DNA of 64,000 nt, taken from NCBI RefSeq assembly GCF_002127325.2, contig NC_035441.2, positions 151,568,624 to 151,632,623 on the forward strand, read 5' to 3'. The position numbers and the translations under genes were made by a program. Shown piece after piece: positions 43,117-54,585 of the stretch. How positions within the stretch are numbered: position 1 is the first letter of the stretch; each line of letters opens with the position of its first letter. A model generated the notes under the pieces. It had not been told where the DNA came from. It saw only the letters and a list, made by a program, of their open reading frames with translations, and ran no database searches. This DNA is from Helianthus annuus. Its lineage: Eukaryota > Streptophyta > Magnoliopsida > Asterales > Asteraceae.

Positions 43117-43860
43117 TGTTCACACCCCAACCGATGGCGGAAACATCGAAGTGAAAATGAGATTGCTCGAGACTTCATAACGACTAATTGTGACAATAGT
43201 TTAAGTAACCAAGTTTCATTTCATTTCTAATCATACGTACAAGATTGGAAAGGAAATTACAACAACTTGTTCATAACAAAATCAAACAACAAAGTACACA
43301 AAACATAAATTAATAACTGTGTTTCTAATTCACCCTAAGTAGCGTTCTTGTGTGTCATCATCAATTTCCTGCAACATGTATTAAAATACAATCAACAAAA
43401 GTTGGCGAGTATACTAGTTTGACTACATAGCATACTTATAAAAGGTTGTCTCAAAATCCAACATGGTAATTCATATACTTAGTTAAAATTTCATACTAGC
43501 ATGCATAACTATAAGTCAAGCCAAAGTGTCCACTAGCGTAATCTTATCATCGCAATGAAAAGACCGTAAAGAATGATTGAAAACTTAACAATGACCACAA
43601 AGAGCGGTGTGCTACTCCTATAGCGCTATACATGTTAAGGTAGGCATGCACAAAGTTAATGACAAATAATTTGCATGTATGAATGATTGAGTATCTAGCA
43701 TGAAATAACAAATAACATGTTTTATGGATTGTGTGATTGCATACGTTTGATTGTGTGCATAAGTGTATTTGATTAAGTGATACGTGCGCGACTACACATA
43801 TTTTTACAATGAAATTACACACGAATTGGTTTTAAATTTATAAAAGTGATTATTACTTTT
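43117..43860. repeat. Possible old LTR of a gypsy-type element
   Basis: TGTTCACACCCCAACCGATGGCGGAAACATCG begins like LTRs of plant chromoviruses (compare TGTAACACC at 46950). The right end was not found and the sequence is AT-rich without ORFs of interest. It may be a solo or truncated LTR. Confidence 0.35.
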
Positions 43861-43864
43861 ACAT

Positions 43865-46800
43865 CAAAACACACACGAAAGGGCAAGTGTACCCCGTCAT
43901 ATATGTAGTAAAGTATCGGTAAGAACCAAGTATCGATCCACGGAAATGGGCGGAGAAATAATACTAGACCTTTGCCACTAAATTACCGGTAAAAACATAA
44001 ATGGTATTGGTTTTAATTAAACTAAACTAAGCATAAATAAATACTTATAAAACATAGTAAATTATATATAAATAGCCTTGCTTAATACACAACCAAAGCA
44101 TGTCAACTAAGTCAGTTTTGGCACTAGAAGCATTCGGTCAATTTTCCATTTTAAGACAATTAGTATCCCTTTCGGGAATCCTAACATGACAATCATTCGG
44201 AAAGTTAAAACGATAAACACACTTTAACCACCTAAAATTGTTCTTTAACGTGCAATTGATAAATGTCTACAAAAATCTCCTAAAAATAAGTTAGTCATCC
44301 GTTAGGAGTTTTCTAACCTCACTTAATCAAGGAAAGCAACACCGATAAACACAATGCAACCACCGAGACAAGCATAAACTAGATTAAATCACAACCGAGT
44401 TCATTTTACAAATCTTGCACATAAATTCGCCAAGATAGCAATTTTGGCTGAAACTACTAACTAAGCTAACAAATCATGGCAAGAATTCGTAACAACACCA
44501 TCTAACCCGTTAGAGTCCTTCCGTGAAGGCAAGCTTTCTTGATTAACAATAGTTACATTTTATTAAACCACTAACCCGTTAGAGTATCATGGTGCCCACA
44601 TTTTAACCAAGTTAAGCTAGTTAACCAAATTAAAAGTTTACTAATACATGATTAAATAAGCTTGATTTTTCAACTATCTTACCTAACCAAGCACCAATCA
44701 TCCAACACAATTACTTATAATCAAGAAATCAATATCAATAACAAGGTTGCAAACTAATCATCAAAGATAATCATAGAAAACAATTCCAAATTTCATTACA
44801 AACATAGATTAACATACTAATGATTATAATCAAGCAAGGGATTGTTGTGTTTTTGCCCAAAGGCTACAATAATACATAAATATTAATCTAAATGCTTGAA
44901 AGATTAACAAAAACATGGAAAGATTAGAAAACCCAACCATAAACAAGCACAAGATTAAGAATCTGGATAGTAGATGAGCAAAACCGGGCAATGTGGCTTG
45001 AATCCGAGTGAAAGCAGAAGCCTTCGGAGCCTCAAAATCGCCTGCAAAGCTCTCCAAAATTCCAGAGTTTTCAATAGAATGGTTTTGTTCTGTTTTTATG
45101 CTTTTTCGATGTCGCACGGTCGTTCTCTGATCGCACGACCGTGCACTTTAAGCAATTATTGGTGGTGGTCCACCATACTGCGTGACGTCACAGATCGTTG
45201 ACTGGTCTTCGGACGCGCACGGCCGTTCTTCAATTGGCACGACCGTTCCTCACCGAGGTCTTGTCTGCACGCTTGGTCCTTTGGTCGTTCAGTTCCGAGG
45301 TCTTGTTTGATCGTCGGATCCGCACGCCCGTTCCGCATACGGCACGACCGTGCCATTTCGGATTGGCCTTCAGTGCGGAGTTGCACCCTCGTTCACTGCC
45401 GGTCTTCATGGATCATCGGATATGCACGGTCGTGCATAAGGTCGCACGACCGTTCCAGACGCCCAGGTCAGTTTTGTAACAGAAGTTGCGCAGCTTCGTC
45501 GTTTTATCCGGAAAGTCCTCGTTTTTGCTATCATCTTGTCTGGTATGCTGTTTTAGGCCTGTAAACAAAAATGTAGATAATTAAGTATCCGAATGACGGT
45601 TTTACGGCCGAAAACGCATAAAATAGGAGTAAAACGGGGGACTAAAATATGTGTAAATTATCGAATATCAAATCTCCCCACACTTGAACCTTGCTTGTCC
45701 TCAAGCAAGCTAAACTAAAAAGCATTAAAAGAGAGAAACAAACAAGAACGATAATTTACACACTATTTTATTCAAAACTATTATAAACGGTTAGCCGGTT
45801 TGTCGAAAGACAACATCAAAAGAATCAAACCCAACAAGCATATGCAATTATAATAGCGACAACCAAAAAGCCGTGACTTCACATTTAATTGACTCAACAT
45901 GTTAATCTTCACACGACTCACAATATTCACACACACTCGGTTTTATTTATGAAACATACATAAAATGTGTATGTGCAAACACTCAATGCCACGTCAATGA
46001 AATATGCAATATCATAAGCTTGTCATAAGATCTCGTCTCCACCAACTAACATGCAAATAAGTGTAAATCAAGAGGTCTTTACGGGTTGTAACGTTAGGCT
46101 TGGGCGAAGGGTATGGAAGTAGACATATAAAGTGGCGAAAATGGTTAAAACTCGTTAGTAGCGTTTAACTAGCAACAAAGTATACACCTATACATACAAA
46201 TGCCTTAAAAAGGCGACTATTGCGCAATCGAGCTTATCAACGAAATTTTAATATTTAAGCATTCAAAATTGCTCGATTTTTATCAACTTTACCCTATTTT
46301 AGGGTGTTTTATTTTTTTTTATTTTTTTTTGAAAACATACTAATTAAACAATAAACTGAAACAAACGCTAGTTAAATGATTATTTTGCCCGAGTTTCAAC
46401 ACTAAAAAGGGGTTTAAAACATATAAAGGCTAAATTTGGCTAAGTGGGCGATAATGTGGGTAAACAAGGGTAAACGGGAAGGCTCGACAGGGTTAATCCT
46501 AAAGGGTAATATAAGGTGAACGGGGAACACAACACAAAGAACAAGGTTTACACAAAGGGGTAATCTAAGTGCCTCTATCACTTTTACACAAATCCACAAG
46601 TTCATGGTCTTAACAAGCATACTAGTGACAAATTCTAAATTACACATAACATCCAGCTCACTCCTATATCCGAAATGAACAAACAAATATATAACAATAG
46701 GCTCAAATTTGCTCACGTAACGGATGGAATGGGTAAAAGTGTGAAAACTATCATGTAAGTCTTTCTTTGTTTGTCACGCTTTCCGGTTTCCTTTTTCAAA

Positions 46801-46949
46801 AATATTTTGCTTGTCGAGTTTTTATCAAGTCCGAAGCTTTCTAAAACACAATCAACCGGTTTATTTACTAAAATATATACAAAATATAGGTATTTTTGAA
46901 TGATTTTTCTGATTTTTTTTAGAGGACAAACAAAGTTAACAAAGTTAAC
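43865..46949 (-). mobile_element. Left part of an Athila/Tat-like element, split by the chromovirus
   Basis: On the minus strand the sequence has GAGGACAAGCAAGGTTCAAGTGTGGGG (about 45678-45706), typical of the region beyond pol in Athila/Tat-type gypsy elements. It also has a GC-rich block of paired CACG-N-CCGTG motifs (45112-45460) and GGATCGATACTTGG...GGGGTACACTTGCCC (43888-43940). The right part resumes at 61061 after the nested element. A similar GGGGACAATGCGAAGTTCAAGTGTGGGG string lies there (about 61067-61100), so two related 3' regions may be juxtaposed. No protein-coding ORF remains in this part. Confidence 0.5.
45112..45460. repeat. Paired near-palindromic GCACGGNCGTGC motifs, left block
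   Basis: Motif pairs, each GCACGG(T/C)CGT(T/G)C followed 7-20 bases on by GCACGACCGT(T/G)C, occur at about 45116/45133, 45218/45238, 45322/45341 and 45422/45443. The core CACGGCCGTG is a perfect palindrome and the observed cores are one or two changes away. The block is GC-rich in an AT-rich setting. Overlapping ORFs on both strands come from this composition. Confidence 0.7.
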
Positions 46950-49900
46950 TGTAACACCTCGAAATTTTGTGTCCAATGATGTGTTAACACGTGTCATTTG
47001 TTTACACGTGGCATCTATAATAAATAAAGGACTAATTTTGACAAACCTTGAAAGTATATAAATTCGAGGGTTATAAATGTCAACAAGGGTAAATATACTG
47101 TATAGTATCCCTAAATAATGCTTAAACCTTCAAACGAATAAATTATAGATCGTACAAATATAAAACGCGGAAGAGAGTGAGAGATTACAAACTACAGGGG
47201 TTAACTGTGTCAACATGTTTAATAATACCTCTGAGTGACCCTTTAACGTCCCCAAGACTTTGTAACGGTATTATACCCTCACTAAAATAATATATATGAA
47301 TTTCGCGAAGTTTCGATATGAAACGAGAAAGTTACGATCGAATTCGTAGAAGAAGGGTTAAAAGCGTCAACAGTGAAAGTTAAGGCTTTCCAATATAATT
47401 AATAAATAAACCGGGGACTTAATAATGCGGGTAATTAACACGAGGCCCCTATCGGTAAATAACCGAGGGCCAAACCGCAAAGTTACCCCTTCAAAACCGA
47501 AAGGTCAGGCGAATCATTACGAAAGATTTCGTTATTAATGGCCAGATTCTGTAATCATTATAAAAGATTTGAAAAATTCAGAAAATATAACCCCACGCGA
47601 CCCGCGTAAGGTTTAGACATAAGTCGAGGCGGGCCGCGAGCCTCCTCACTAACTCGCCTGATTTCTTAACCTTTAGGCGACCCGCATTAGAAAGCATGGG
47701 AACTCCCATGCGGGCCGCGTAAAGTGCCCAGATGCAGAAACCTTGTAGTTTCTTGACTTTTGGAGCTTGTGAATGATCATGCACATAATTATGGGGCATG
47801 GGCACCCTATGCTCGACCCATAACACTTAGGGGACACCTACCATCACCTCTGGTCTGATTGTAAGAGTTGTAATGATCAAAGATGCTTGGCATTGGCTAT
47901 AAATAGCCACCTTAAGCTCATATCATTCACACAACTCAAACAACTTCCATCTGATTATTCTAAGTGCTCCCAAGTGTTCTTCTTTGCTCCATATTCAAGT
48001 CCTAACTTCTGTAAGTTGCCTTGATCATTCATACTTCAGTTTATGCTTAGTATTTAGCTAAAAACCAAACCGTCGTAAGTACGGTTTGACTTTAAAATAA
48101 CTCAGTGATGGTTCAGTGTTATGACGAATCAAAAGTAGTTTTGAGTTGGTATTTATGTGGGTATTAAACCTCTAAAAGGGTTCCCCCTGATCACCACTCT
48201 AACTATGTCAAATATCGAGTCAAACGTGCGGTTAAAAAGTCAACAGAAAGCTATTTTGGCGATTTATGCATAATCTGTAATATATATGTTATGGAACCTG
48301 TTTTGACAATCATAAAACATGATAATAAGTATATAAACCTGTTTGCGCTCGTTTGAATCGATCATTTACCATATAGAACCGGTTCGGAGCCGAAAGTAGC
48401 AAAAGTTTGACTTTTGCTTTGACTTCAGTTCTGACCCGTTTTAGTGAGGTATAAATATACCCTAGGACTCTCTTAGGACCAGGTCACATGTTGGTATAAG
48501 CCTCTGTGGTCGGTTCATGAGTTATCCGAGTCTTTAGCGCATTTCCGTCATTCGCCTAAAAGTTGACCGTAACGGCCTTTTAAAATAAAAACAAGTATTT
48601 CGGACACGTGAACGGACCAAAACCTTGCTTGTTAAATTATAAGCATGTCCCTAAAGTTTCACGTCAATCCGAGGTCTAGAATGAGAGTTATGCTAAAAGG
48701 CGCACTTTTAAGAAAGTTTTACAATTAACGGCGCAATTAGCATAACGCCCATCTAACCCAAGTTTTCGTCACCAAAACTTTTACCCACTGTGGTAAAATA
48801 ATATTTTGGGAATTTTAAAGATTTTTAATAATTTTTACCTTGCTCATAACCTGCGGTTATGGCTACGGTTCGGTAAATACCGAATATGCCCTTTTTGGCC
48901 AAAACGAGAGTTCTACAAGGTCTTTTGACCCGATTCCAATTGCTACTGGTTTTAAATAATAAATAAAGTATTTTAAGCTTTATAAGCTGTTCGGGAAACT
49001 CAGATTTCCTGTAGAACTCGAAAATCCCTTTTAAAGTCTTTAAAATGACCGAAAAGCCCCTACGGGGCATAATATAAACTTAAACTCGTTACGGGCATTA
49101 CGGAAGGTATCCTACTGATACCAAAATACTTTTAAGGCATTTTGACTTAGGAAATAAGCGTACGACTCTTATGATTAACCGTTTCGCCTATTTGCGCACA
49201 CGGTACGGCTCATGGAACTAGTTTTCGTGCAATAGCCGATATGGGTCAAATTATATTATTTGAACCCCAAAATCCAGAGTATGAACTATAAACCCATATA
49301 AAACAAGTCACTGAACTTGTTGGGTCCAAATCATACTTCATTCTCGGTTTTCGCCTTTTCGTGCGAATTAACCATATCCATATATCGGAATCAACCGGTT
49401 TAAGCTACGGCTAATATAAGGACCGTTAGGATTCTAAGAGGTTAATTAAAACCTTCGTTCCAGATTAGGAGCCCCAGTAAAAGCTATCGGTGACTTGATC
49501 TAAATTAAGGATTAATACTTGCAAAGGTAAATACTTTTGACTTATTTCCCCTATATGGGCTTGGGTTACGGTATATTAATACCGCTTGATTGAGCATTAT
49601 ATAATTCCATCGCTTAGGTGGTTAATTGATTAAATATGATCGGCTCATTTAAACAGTTTTGTTGCTTATAAGCCTTTGGGGGGTTTAATGACCGTTGTCC
49701 CGGATATCCTTGGCATCATTTTACGAAATGGCCACGACCATCGACATCCCGGTGTAGGCGTACACCCGGTATAAAGTGTCGACATTAAAACTAAAAGACG
49801 TAGCCGTTGGTTTCTGTACTACGGTTTTACGCAAACGTGGTGTGTCTATAAATCTTTAACCCGGCACGACCCGGGCTACTGAACGCATAAAAGAACATGT

Positions 49901-50346
49901 AAAACGTTCACAAGATCATTATGAATTTTCCCAAGTTATAAAAGAGTTTGTGCCTTGTGCATTCAAATCAATTTTAATAAACATTTTCAAATGTGTCAGT
50001 TGAATGTATTTACCAGTGTAAACTGACGTATTTTCCCCAAAAAGATTAAGTGCAGGTACCTAAACGTAATTGGCTGGTATTAGCTCCCTAGCGTCGGGAT
50101 AAGCCTCGCAAGCTTGATTGCAGTATCTGATGGAACAATACTTTATCTGTATTTACGATCCACTGTGGATATTCAACTTCTGTAATACATTTTGATATTA
50201 CAATCAGAGGTTGAAATTATATATTTAAAATTATGCTTCCGCTGTGCATTATATAATTGTGTGGTTTGACTATATTGTTGCCAACGTCGTCACGGTAATC
50301 CCCCACCGGGCCCACCGGTGAGACACGTGGAAATCGGGGTGTGACA
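46950..50346 (+). repeat. Chromovirus 5' LTR (3,397 bp)
   Basis: Begins TGTAACACCTCG and ends GGGGTGTGACA. It matches 57652-61060 except for two insertions in the right copy (5 bp near 57942 and 7 bp near 58430) and about six substitutions. ORFs on the minus strand inside it are conserved only because the LTRs are copies. Confidence 0.97.
47898..47906 (+). promoter_or_regulatory. LTR TATA box
   Basis: TATAAATAG lies within the palindrome GGCTATAAATAGCC and is present at the same place in the 3' LTR (58612-58620). Transcription should begin about 25-35 bases downstream, near the CATATCATTCACAC string, leaving a long R-U5 of about 2.4 kb before the primer site. Confidence 0.7.
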
Positions 50347-50349
50347 GGT

Positions 50350-50364
50350 TGGTATCAGAGCCAA
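50350..50364 (+). promoter_or_regulatory. Primer binding site for initiator tRNA-Met
   Basis: TGGTATCAGAGCCAA starts four bases after the LTR end. It matches the standard plant retroelement site complementary to the 3' end of initiator tRNA-Met. Confidence 0.93.
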
Positions 50365-50518
50365 CATTGAGTGAATTAAACACTATCCCATTGTGTTTAA
50401 TCTCAGTGACACAATTGCACATACTTGAGTCTAGACAAGAACTTAGGACAAATTCGGATTAATACTCCTTTTTGTCTTTAATTTCGATTTGATTTTTAAT
50501 AAGTTTTGAAGCAGGAAA

Positions 50519-51730
50519 ATGCCACCTGTTATATTCCGAGGAAGAGGAAGGGGACGTAGAGGCCGAGGAGAAATCGTGACACATCACGATCAAGAAGCTG
50601 GACCATCTGGTACAAGACATCCTTCGATGACAAGGAGCGAAGAGCCACAACGACGAAGAGATCTTTACGAAACCGCGAGGCATTCCACTTCGCACAGCTC
50701 GACGCCATCCTACCGGCACTCCTTTGGGCCAGATTCAGAAAATAATCCCAACAACTCACAACCTTCCTTCATACCTCTACAACGTTCGGTTTCGCACCGG
50801 AATTATGACGACCCTACTCCGTACTACGTAGCTCAGTTTAATCCGGCTGACTACATACAGGAACCTTCAGGTTTTGTTCCACTAGGGCCACAAGACCATT
50901 TTTCTGAAGATCCCATGGAGGAAGATGAGGATCCAACTGAACCAGCTCATGGTACGCCCACGCATCCGATAGAAGTATCTGATGGATCTTCATATCATGG
51001 TCCGCAGTATCAAGGCCCAGATAGCTTTATGGCCTTGTTTGACCGACATGAGTGGTACAACACACCATCTCATCAGACACAACAACCGAGACATCCACAG
51101 GATCCCTCTGAGGATTCACGCTTTGAGGCAGTTACGCCACCACCTCCGCCACCGGCACAACCAGTAATACCTGATCCGCCGAGGCGGAGGAGGAGCAATG
51201 CTAGTATGTCTACACGAGGAGGAGGGGGTAACCACTTCAGCACTCCTCGACATTCTAGTAGTAGCCACTATCCGCCACTACATGAAGAAGGACCTTCAAG
51301 TCCTATACAAGAAGCGAACTCCGCACCTACTGCACGAAATTCGCCACCATTTGGGTATGACCAACCCATACCAGCTTACACAGGTCCAACGGCTTACAAC
51401 CCGTTTGAACCGTCACAAGCACAATACAACTACGGCTATGAGCGCGACCCATATGTGGTGGCGGCTAGATATAATGCGCGCTACCCTGACGGAGCACATG
51501 GAAACATGGGGCCACCGGACTACTCAGCTCATGGGTATCCAATACCTCCCAGACCTCCAGTTCCGCATCAAGCGCCACAACCACGATTCTCTCCTCCTGA
51601 ACAGGAAGAAATACTCCATCGACTAGATCGAGTGGAGAGAGAGTTCGAGGAAGAGAAGAAAAGCCACCGAGGATTTCTCAAGGGCTTGGCGAATTTACTA
51701 AAGGGCAAGAAGAAGAAACGTGACCATTAG
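50519..51730 (+). CDS. Extra ORF between primer site and gag, unknown function
   Basis: A 403-aa ORF in sense orientation, starting AAAATGCCACC. The N-terminus is an Arg/Gly-rich box (GRGRGRRGRG, residues about 7-17). The middle is Pro/Ser/His/Gln/Tyr-rich and disordered-looking, with PPPPPP near residue 205 and an acidic patch EDPMEEDEDPTEP near 140. The C-terminus is a charged helix (EEILHRLDRVEREFEEEKK, about 360-380) and a Lys-rich tail GKKKKRDH resembling a nuclear localisation signal. It has no zinc knuckle, capsid or protease motif. Basic tracts suggest nucleic-acid binding, and the helix may oligomerise. It is separated from gag by 1.3 kb and is not in gag's frame continuity. No known function is assigned. 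Confidence 0.8.
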   Translation: MPPVIFRGRGRGRRGRGEIVTHHDQEAGPSGTRHPSMTRSEEPQRRRDLYETARHSTSHSSTPSYRHSFGPDSENNPNNSQPSFIPLQRSVSHRNYDDPTPYYVAQFNPADYIQEPSGFVPLGPQDHFSEDPMEEDEDPTEPAHGTPTHPIEVSDGSSYHGPQYQGPDSFMALFDRHEWYNTPSHQTQQPRHPQDPSEDSRFEAVTPPPPPPAQPVIPDPPRRRRSNASMSTRGGGGNHFSTPRHSSSSHYPPLHEEGPSSPIQEANSAPTARNSPPFGYDQPIPAYTGPTAYNPFEPSQAQYNYGYERDPYVVAARYNARYPDGAHGNMGPPDYSAHGYPIPPRPPVPHQAPQPRFSPPEQEEILHRLDRVEREFEEEKKSHRGFLKGLANLLKGKKKKRDH

Positions 51731-51766
51731 CCCTTAATAGTAGTACTACTGTAATTTCTACTTTGA

Positions 51767-51880
51767 AATAAGTCCCTGCGTGGACAACTTATCGTATTTC
51801 AGTCCCTATGTGGACTTATCTTTAGTCCTTGCATGGACACCTATCTTATATTAGTCCCTGCGTGGACTTGTCACTTATTT
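51767..51880 (+). repeat. About 31-bp tandem repeats after the extra ORF
   Basis: AGTCCCTGCGTGGACTTATC-type units occur about four times with variants (TGCGTGGAC, TATGTGGAC, TGCATGGAC). They form part of the leader between the extra ORF and gag. Confidence 0.75.
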
Positions 51881-52264
51881 TAAAACCTCTATGGAGGTAT
51901 GTATTATTTGAAAGACCCGTTTAGGGCAATATGTAATTGTATTTGAAATTTCGGAATGTATGTTATGAGTTTTGTTTTAATATATATAAAAAAATAAATT
52001 AAAACCATTCCTTTTTATTGATCTGCCTAATAAAGAATCTTAAGGGGGTGAAACCTAGCTTGGGGTCTTTTAAGATCAGTCAAGATGGTACGACCTAGCT
52101 GAAAAGATTCTGATTCCCTGTTAACCTCTGTACGCATGTTAACATTCATGGCAGATGTGATTCGTTAAAAATCACGCACGTCATTCTTATACAATAATCC
52201 TTTGAGGATTTCAAAACCCAACTAAATGATATATAGATCGTGGGTTAAATCACCAATGAAGGTG

Positions 52265-52745
52265 ATCAATATTATAAAGACATCCATTTAGTGATGCAAT
52301 GCCTACGGGCCAGTACTATAAAGACATCCATTTAGTGATGCAATGCCTACGGGCCAGTATTATAAAGACATCCATTTAGCGATGCAATGCCTACGGGCCA
52401 GTATTATAAAGACATCCATTAGTGATGCAGTGCCTACGGGCCAATATTATAAAAACATCCATTAGTGATGCAGTGCCTACGGGCCAGTATTATTAAAACA
52501 TCCATTAGTGATGCAGTGCCTACGGGCCAGAATTATTAAAACATCCATTAATGATGTAGTGCCTACGGGCCAATATTATCAAAACATCCATTAGTGATGT
52601 AGTGCCTACGGGCCAACCATATTAAAACATCCATTAGTGATGTAGTGCCTACGGGCCAATATTATCAAAACATCCATTAGTGATGTAGTGCCTACGGGCC
52701 AACCATATTAAGACATCCATGAGAGGTGTAGTGCCTATGGGCCAT
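52265..52745 (+). repeat. About 43-bp tandem array in the gag leader
   Basis: About 11 copies of a unit containing GACATCCATTAGTGATGCAGTGCCTACGGGCCA. CCTACGGGCC recurs near 52302, 52346, 52390, 52433 and onward. Periods of 43-44 bp are not multiples of three and the units contain stops, so it is not protein-coding. Drift from AATGCCTACGG to TAGTGCCTACGG along the array shows ordered expansion. A role in RNA folding or packaging is possible but unproven. Confidence 0.85.
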
Positions 52746-53070
52746 AATAATTGTCTTATAAAGACAAGAGGCAGTGGTAGTCTATGACTCTCTGTCAGAA
52801 AGAGATAAAAGAACTGCGGTTCAATTCTCTATGCCTTTGATTCTCTGAAATCTCGGCTATATTATAAAACATCATCATGATTAGGCTTTATGCCGCCAAT
52901 ACTATTTATATAGTTAAAATAGGATATATTCAAATCCTAATATTTAAAGAAATAAAAAGTTAACCCAATATGGTCTCTGTACCATGGTTGACAAATTGTC
53001 ATAAAAGACAATCACATAATAATCTCCTAAATTAAAATTTTGTTATCTTCTGTAACAGATTCAAGTTACA

Positions 53071-54585
53071 ATGGCGGATCCCAATGGAGAGAACAGCCAC
53101 ACGAATGAAGATGACTATGACAATGCGTCAGTACATTTGACAGGCGCACAACTGAAGGCTCTGATCAACAATGCTGTCCAGGCAGCGATAGATCGTCAAA
53201 ATACTGAGTCTCAAGGCAGAACTGTGTCAAAACCACCCTCTAAACCAAAGACACACTCCAAACCACCCTCTGAACCCAAGAAAGATGACGACAAGCATTC
53301 GTCTACTGAGCACAGCGTTCACCGCGATAGAGAATATACTGATGCGTCCAGTGCTAAGGGTTGCACCTACAAATACTTTGTATCATGCAAGCCCCGTGAA
53401 TTTACAGGGGAAAAAGGTGTGGTAGATTGTATCACCTGGCTGGACGAGATGGACACGATTGTGGACATCAGCGGGTGCGCTGAGAGGGACGTGGTTAAGT
53501 TTGTGTCCCAGTCATTCAAGGGCGAGGCCCTGGCATGGTGGAGAGCTCTGGTGCAGGATTCAGGTAAGTCTGCCTTGTACAAAATGTCATGGGGGGAGTT
53601 TATTACCCTCATAAAAGAAAACTACTGCCCTCAGCACGAGGTTGAGAAGATTGAGGCTGATTTTGTCTCACTTGTGATGACAAACCTGGATTGTCAAGCT
53701 TATCTGACAAGCTTCAATACCATGTCACGCCTGGTGCCATACCTTGTGACACCAGAACCTAGAAGGATTGCCCGTTTCATTGGGGGCTTAGAGCCGGCGA
53801 TCAAGGCCAGCGTAAAGGCCTCTAGGCCGACGACCTTCAGGTCAGTTACTGACCTCTCCTTGTCTCTTACACTTGATGCTGTCCGTCTGAGGGCACAAAG
53901 GAGCAAGGAGGCCGAAAAGCGAAAGCGTGAGGATGATACCTCACGAAAGTCTGGGAAAAAGCACCGTGGAAACGGTGAGGGCAAGAAAGGGTCGGAGGCA
54001 AAGAAGGAGGGGCAAGCTGATGGAAGACCTTACTGCAAGGTCTGCAAGAAACCTCACTCCGGGAAGTGTAGGTTTGCGTCTGGTTCACAGTCGCAACAAA
54101 GGACTCCACCCTGTGGGCTATGCAAGTCCAAGGAACATAAGACAGTGGAGTGCAAAAAGATAAAGGACGCAACCTGCTTTAATTGTAATGAAAAGGGGCA
54201 CATAAAGAGTAATTGCCCGAAGTATGCCAAGAAGGCGGAAGAAACGAAGAAATCAAATGCGAGAGTTTTTCGCTTGGATGCAAAGGAAGCGGTCAAGGAC
54301 GACAATGTGCTTACAGGTACTTTTCTCGTAAATAATATATTTGCAAGAGTACTGTTCGATTCTGGCGCTGATAAGTCCTTTGTAGACCAGAAATTTTGCC
54401 AACTACTAAATATGCCAATCAAAACCCTTGACGTGAAATACGAAGTAGAGTTAGCAGACGGCACGATAGAAACCGTCTCTACCGTTCTAGAAGGATGTGA
54501 AATATCCATTAGGAACCATTCTTTTCCTTTATCTCTACTTCCTTTCAAACTTGCGGGTTTTGACATCGTGCTAGGCATGGACTGA
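53071..54585 (+). CDS. Chromovirus gag and protease
   Basis: A 504-codon ORF. The capsid-like gag core runs about residues 110-260 (KPREFTGEKGVVDCITWLDEM ... EALAWWRAL ... FIGGLEPAIK). After a Lys/Arg-rich linker come three Cys/His boxes: CKVCKKPHSGKC, CGLCKSKEHKTVEC and the classic knuckle CFNCNEKGHIKSNC (about 371-384). Protease follows with the active site LFDSGADKSFV (Asp near 430). The ORF ends at TGA 54583-54585 exactly at the GMDW-type motif, where Trp TGG is expected; the frame stays open afterward. It is thus one gag-pol frame with a single nonsense change, unless the stop is read through. Confidence 0.93.
   Translation: MADPNGENSHTNEDDYDNASVHLTGAQLKALINNAVQAAIDRQNTESQGRTVSKPPSKPKTHSKPPSEPKKDDDKHSSTEHSVHRDREYTDASSAKGCTYKYFVSCKPREFTGEKGVVDCITWLDEMDTIVDISGCAERDVVKFVSQSFKGEALAWWRALVQDSGKSALYKMSWGEFITLIKENYCPQHEVEKIEADFVSLVMTNLDCQAYLTSFNTMSRLVPYLVTPEPRRIARFIGGLEPAIKASVKASRPTTFRSVTDLSLSLTLDAVRLRAQRSKEAEKRKREDDTSRKSGKKHRGNGEGKKGSEAKKEGQADGRPYCKVCKKPHSGKCRFASGSQSQQRTPPCGLCKSKEHKTVECKKIKDATCFNCNEKGHIKSNCPKYAKKAEETKKSNARVFRLDAKEAVKDDNVLTGTFLVNNIFARVLFDSGADKSFVDQKFCQLLNMPIKTLDVKYEVELADGTIETVSTVLEGCEISIRNHSFPLSLLPFKLAGFDIVLGMD

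Noticed and set aside
45156..45564. Several overlapping ORFs on both strands rich in Arg/Thr
   Set aside because: Created by the GC-rich paired GCACG motif block.
48825..49070. Minus-strand 81-codon ORF conserved in both chromovirus LTRs
   Set aside because: Conservation is automatic because the LTRs are recent copies; the peptide shows no motif.
52265..52745. CRISPR-like array
   Set aside because: The units are contiguous tandem repeats with no unique spacers, in a plant retrotransposon leader.
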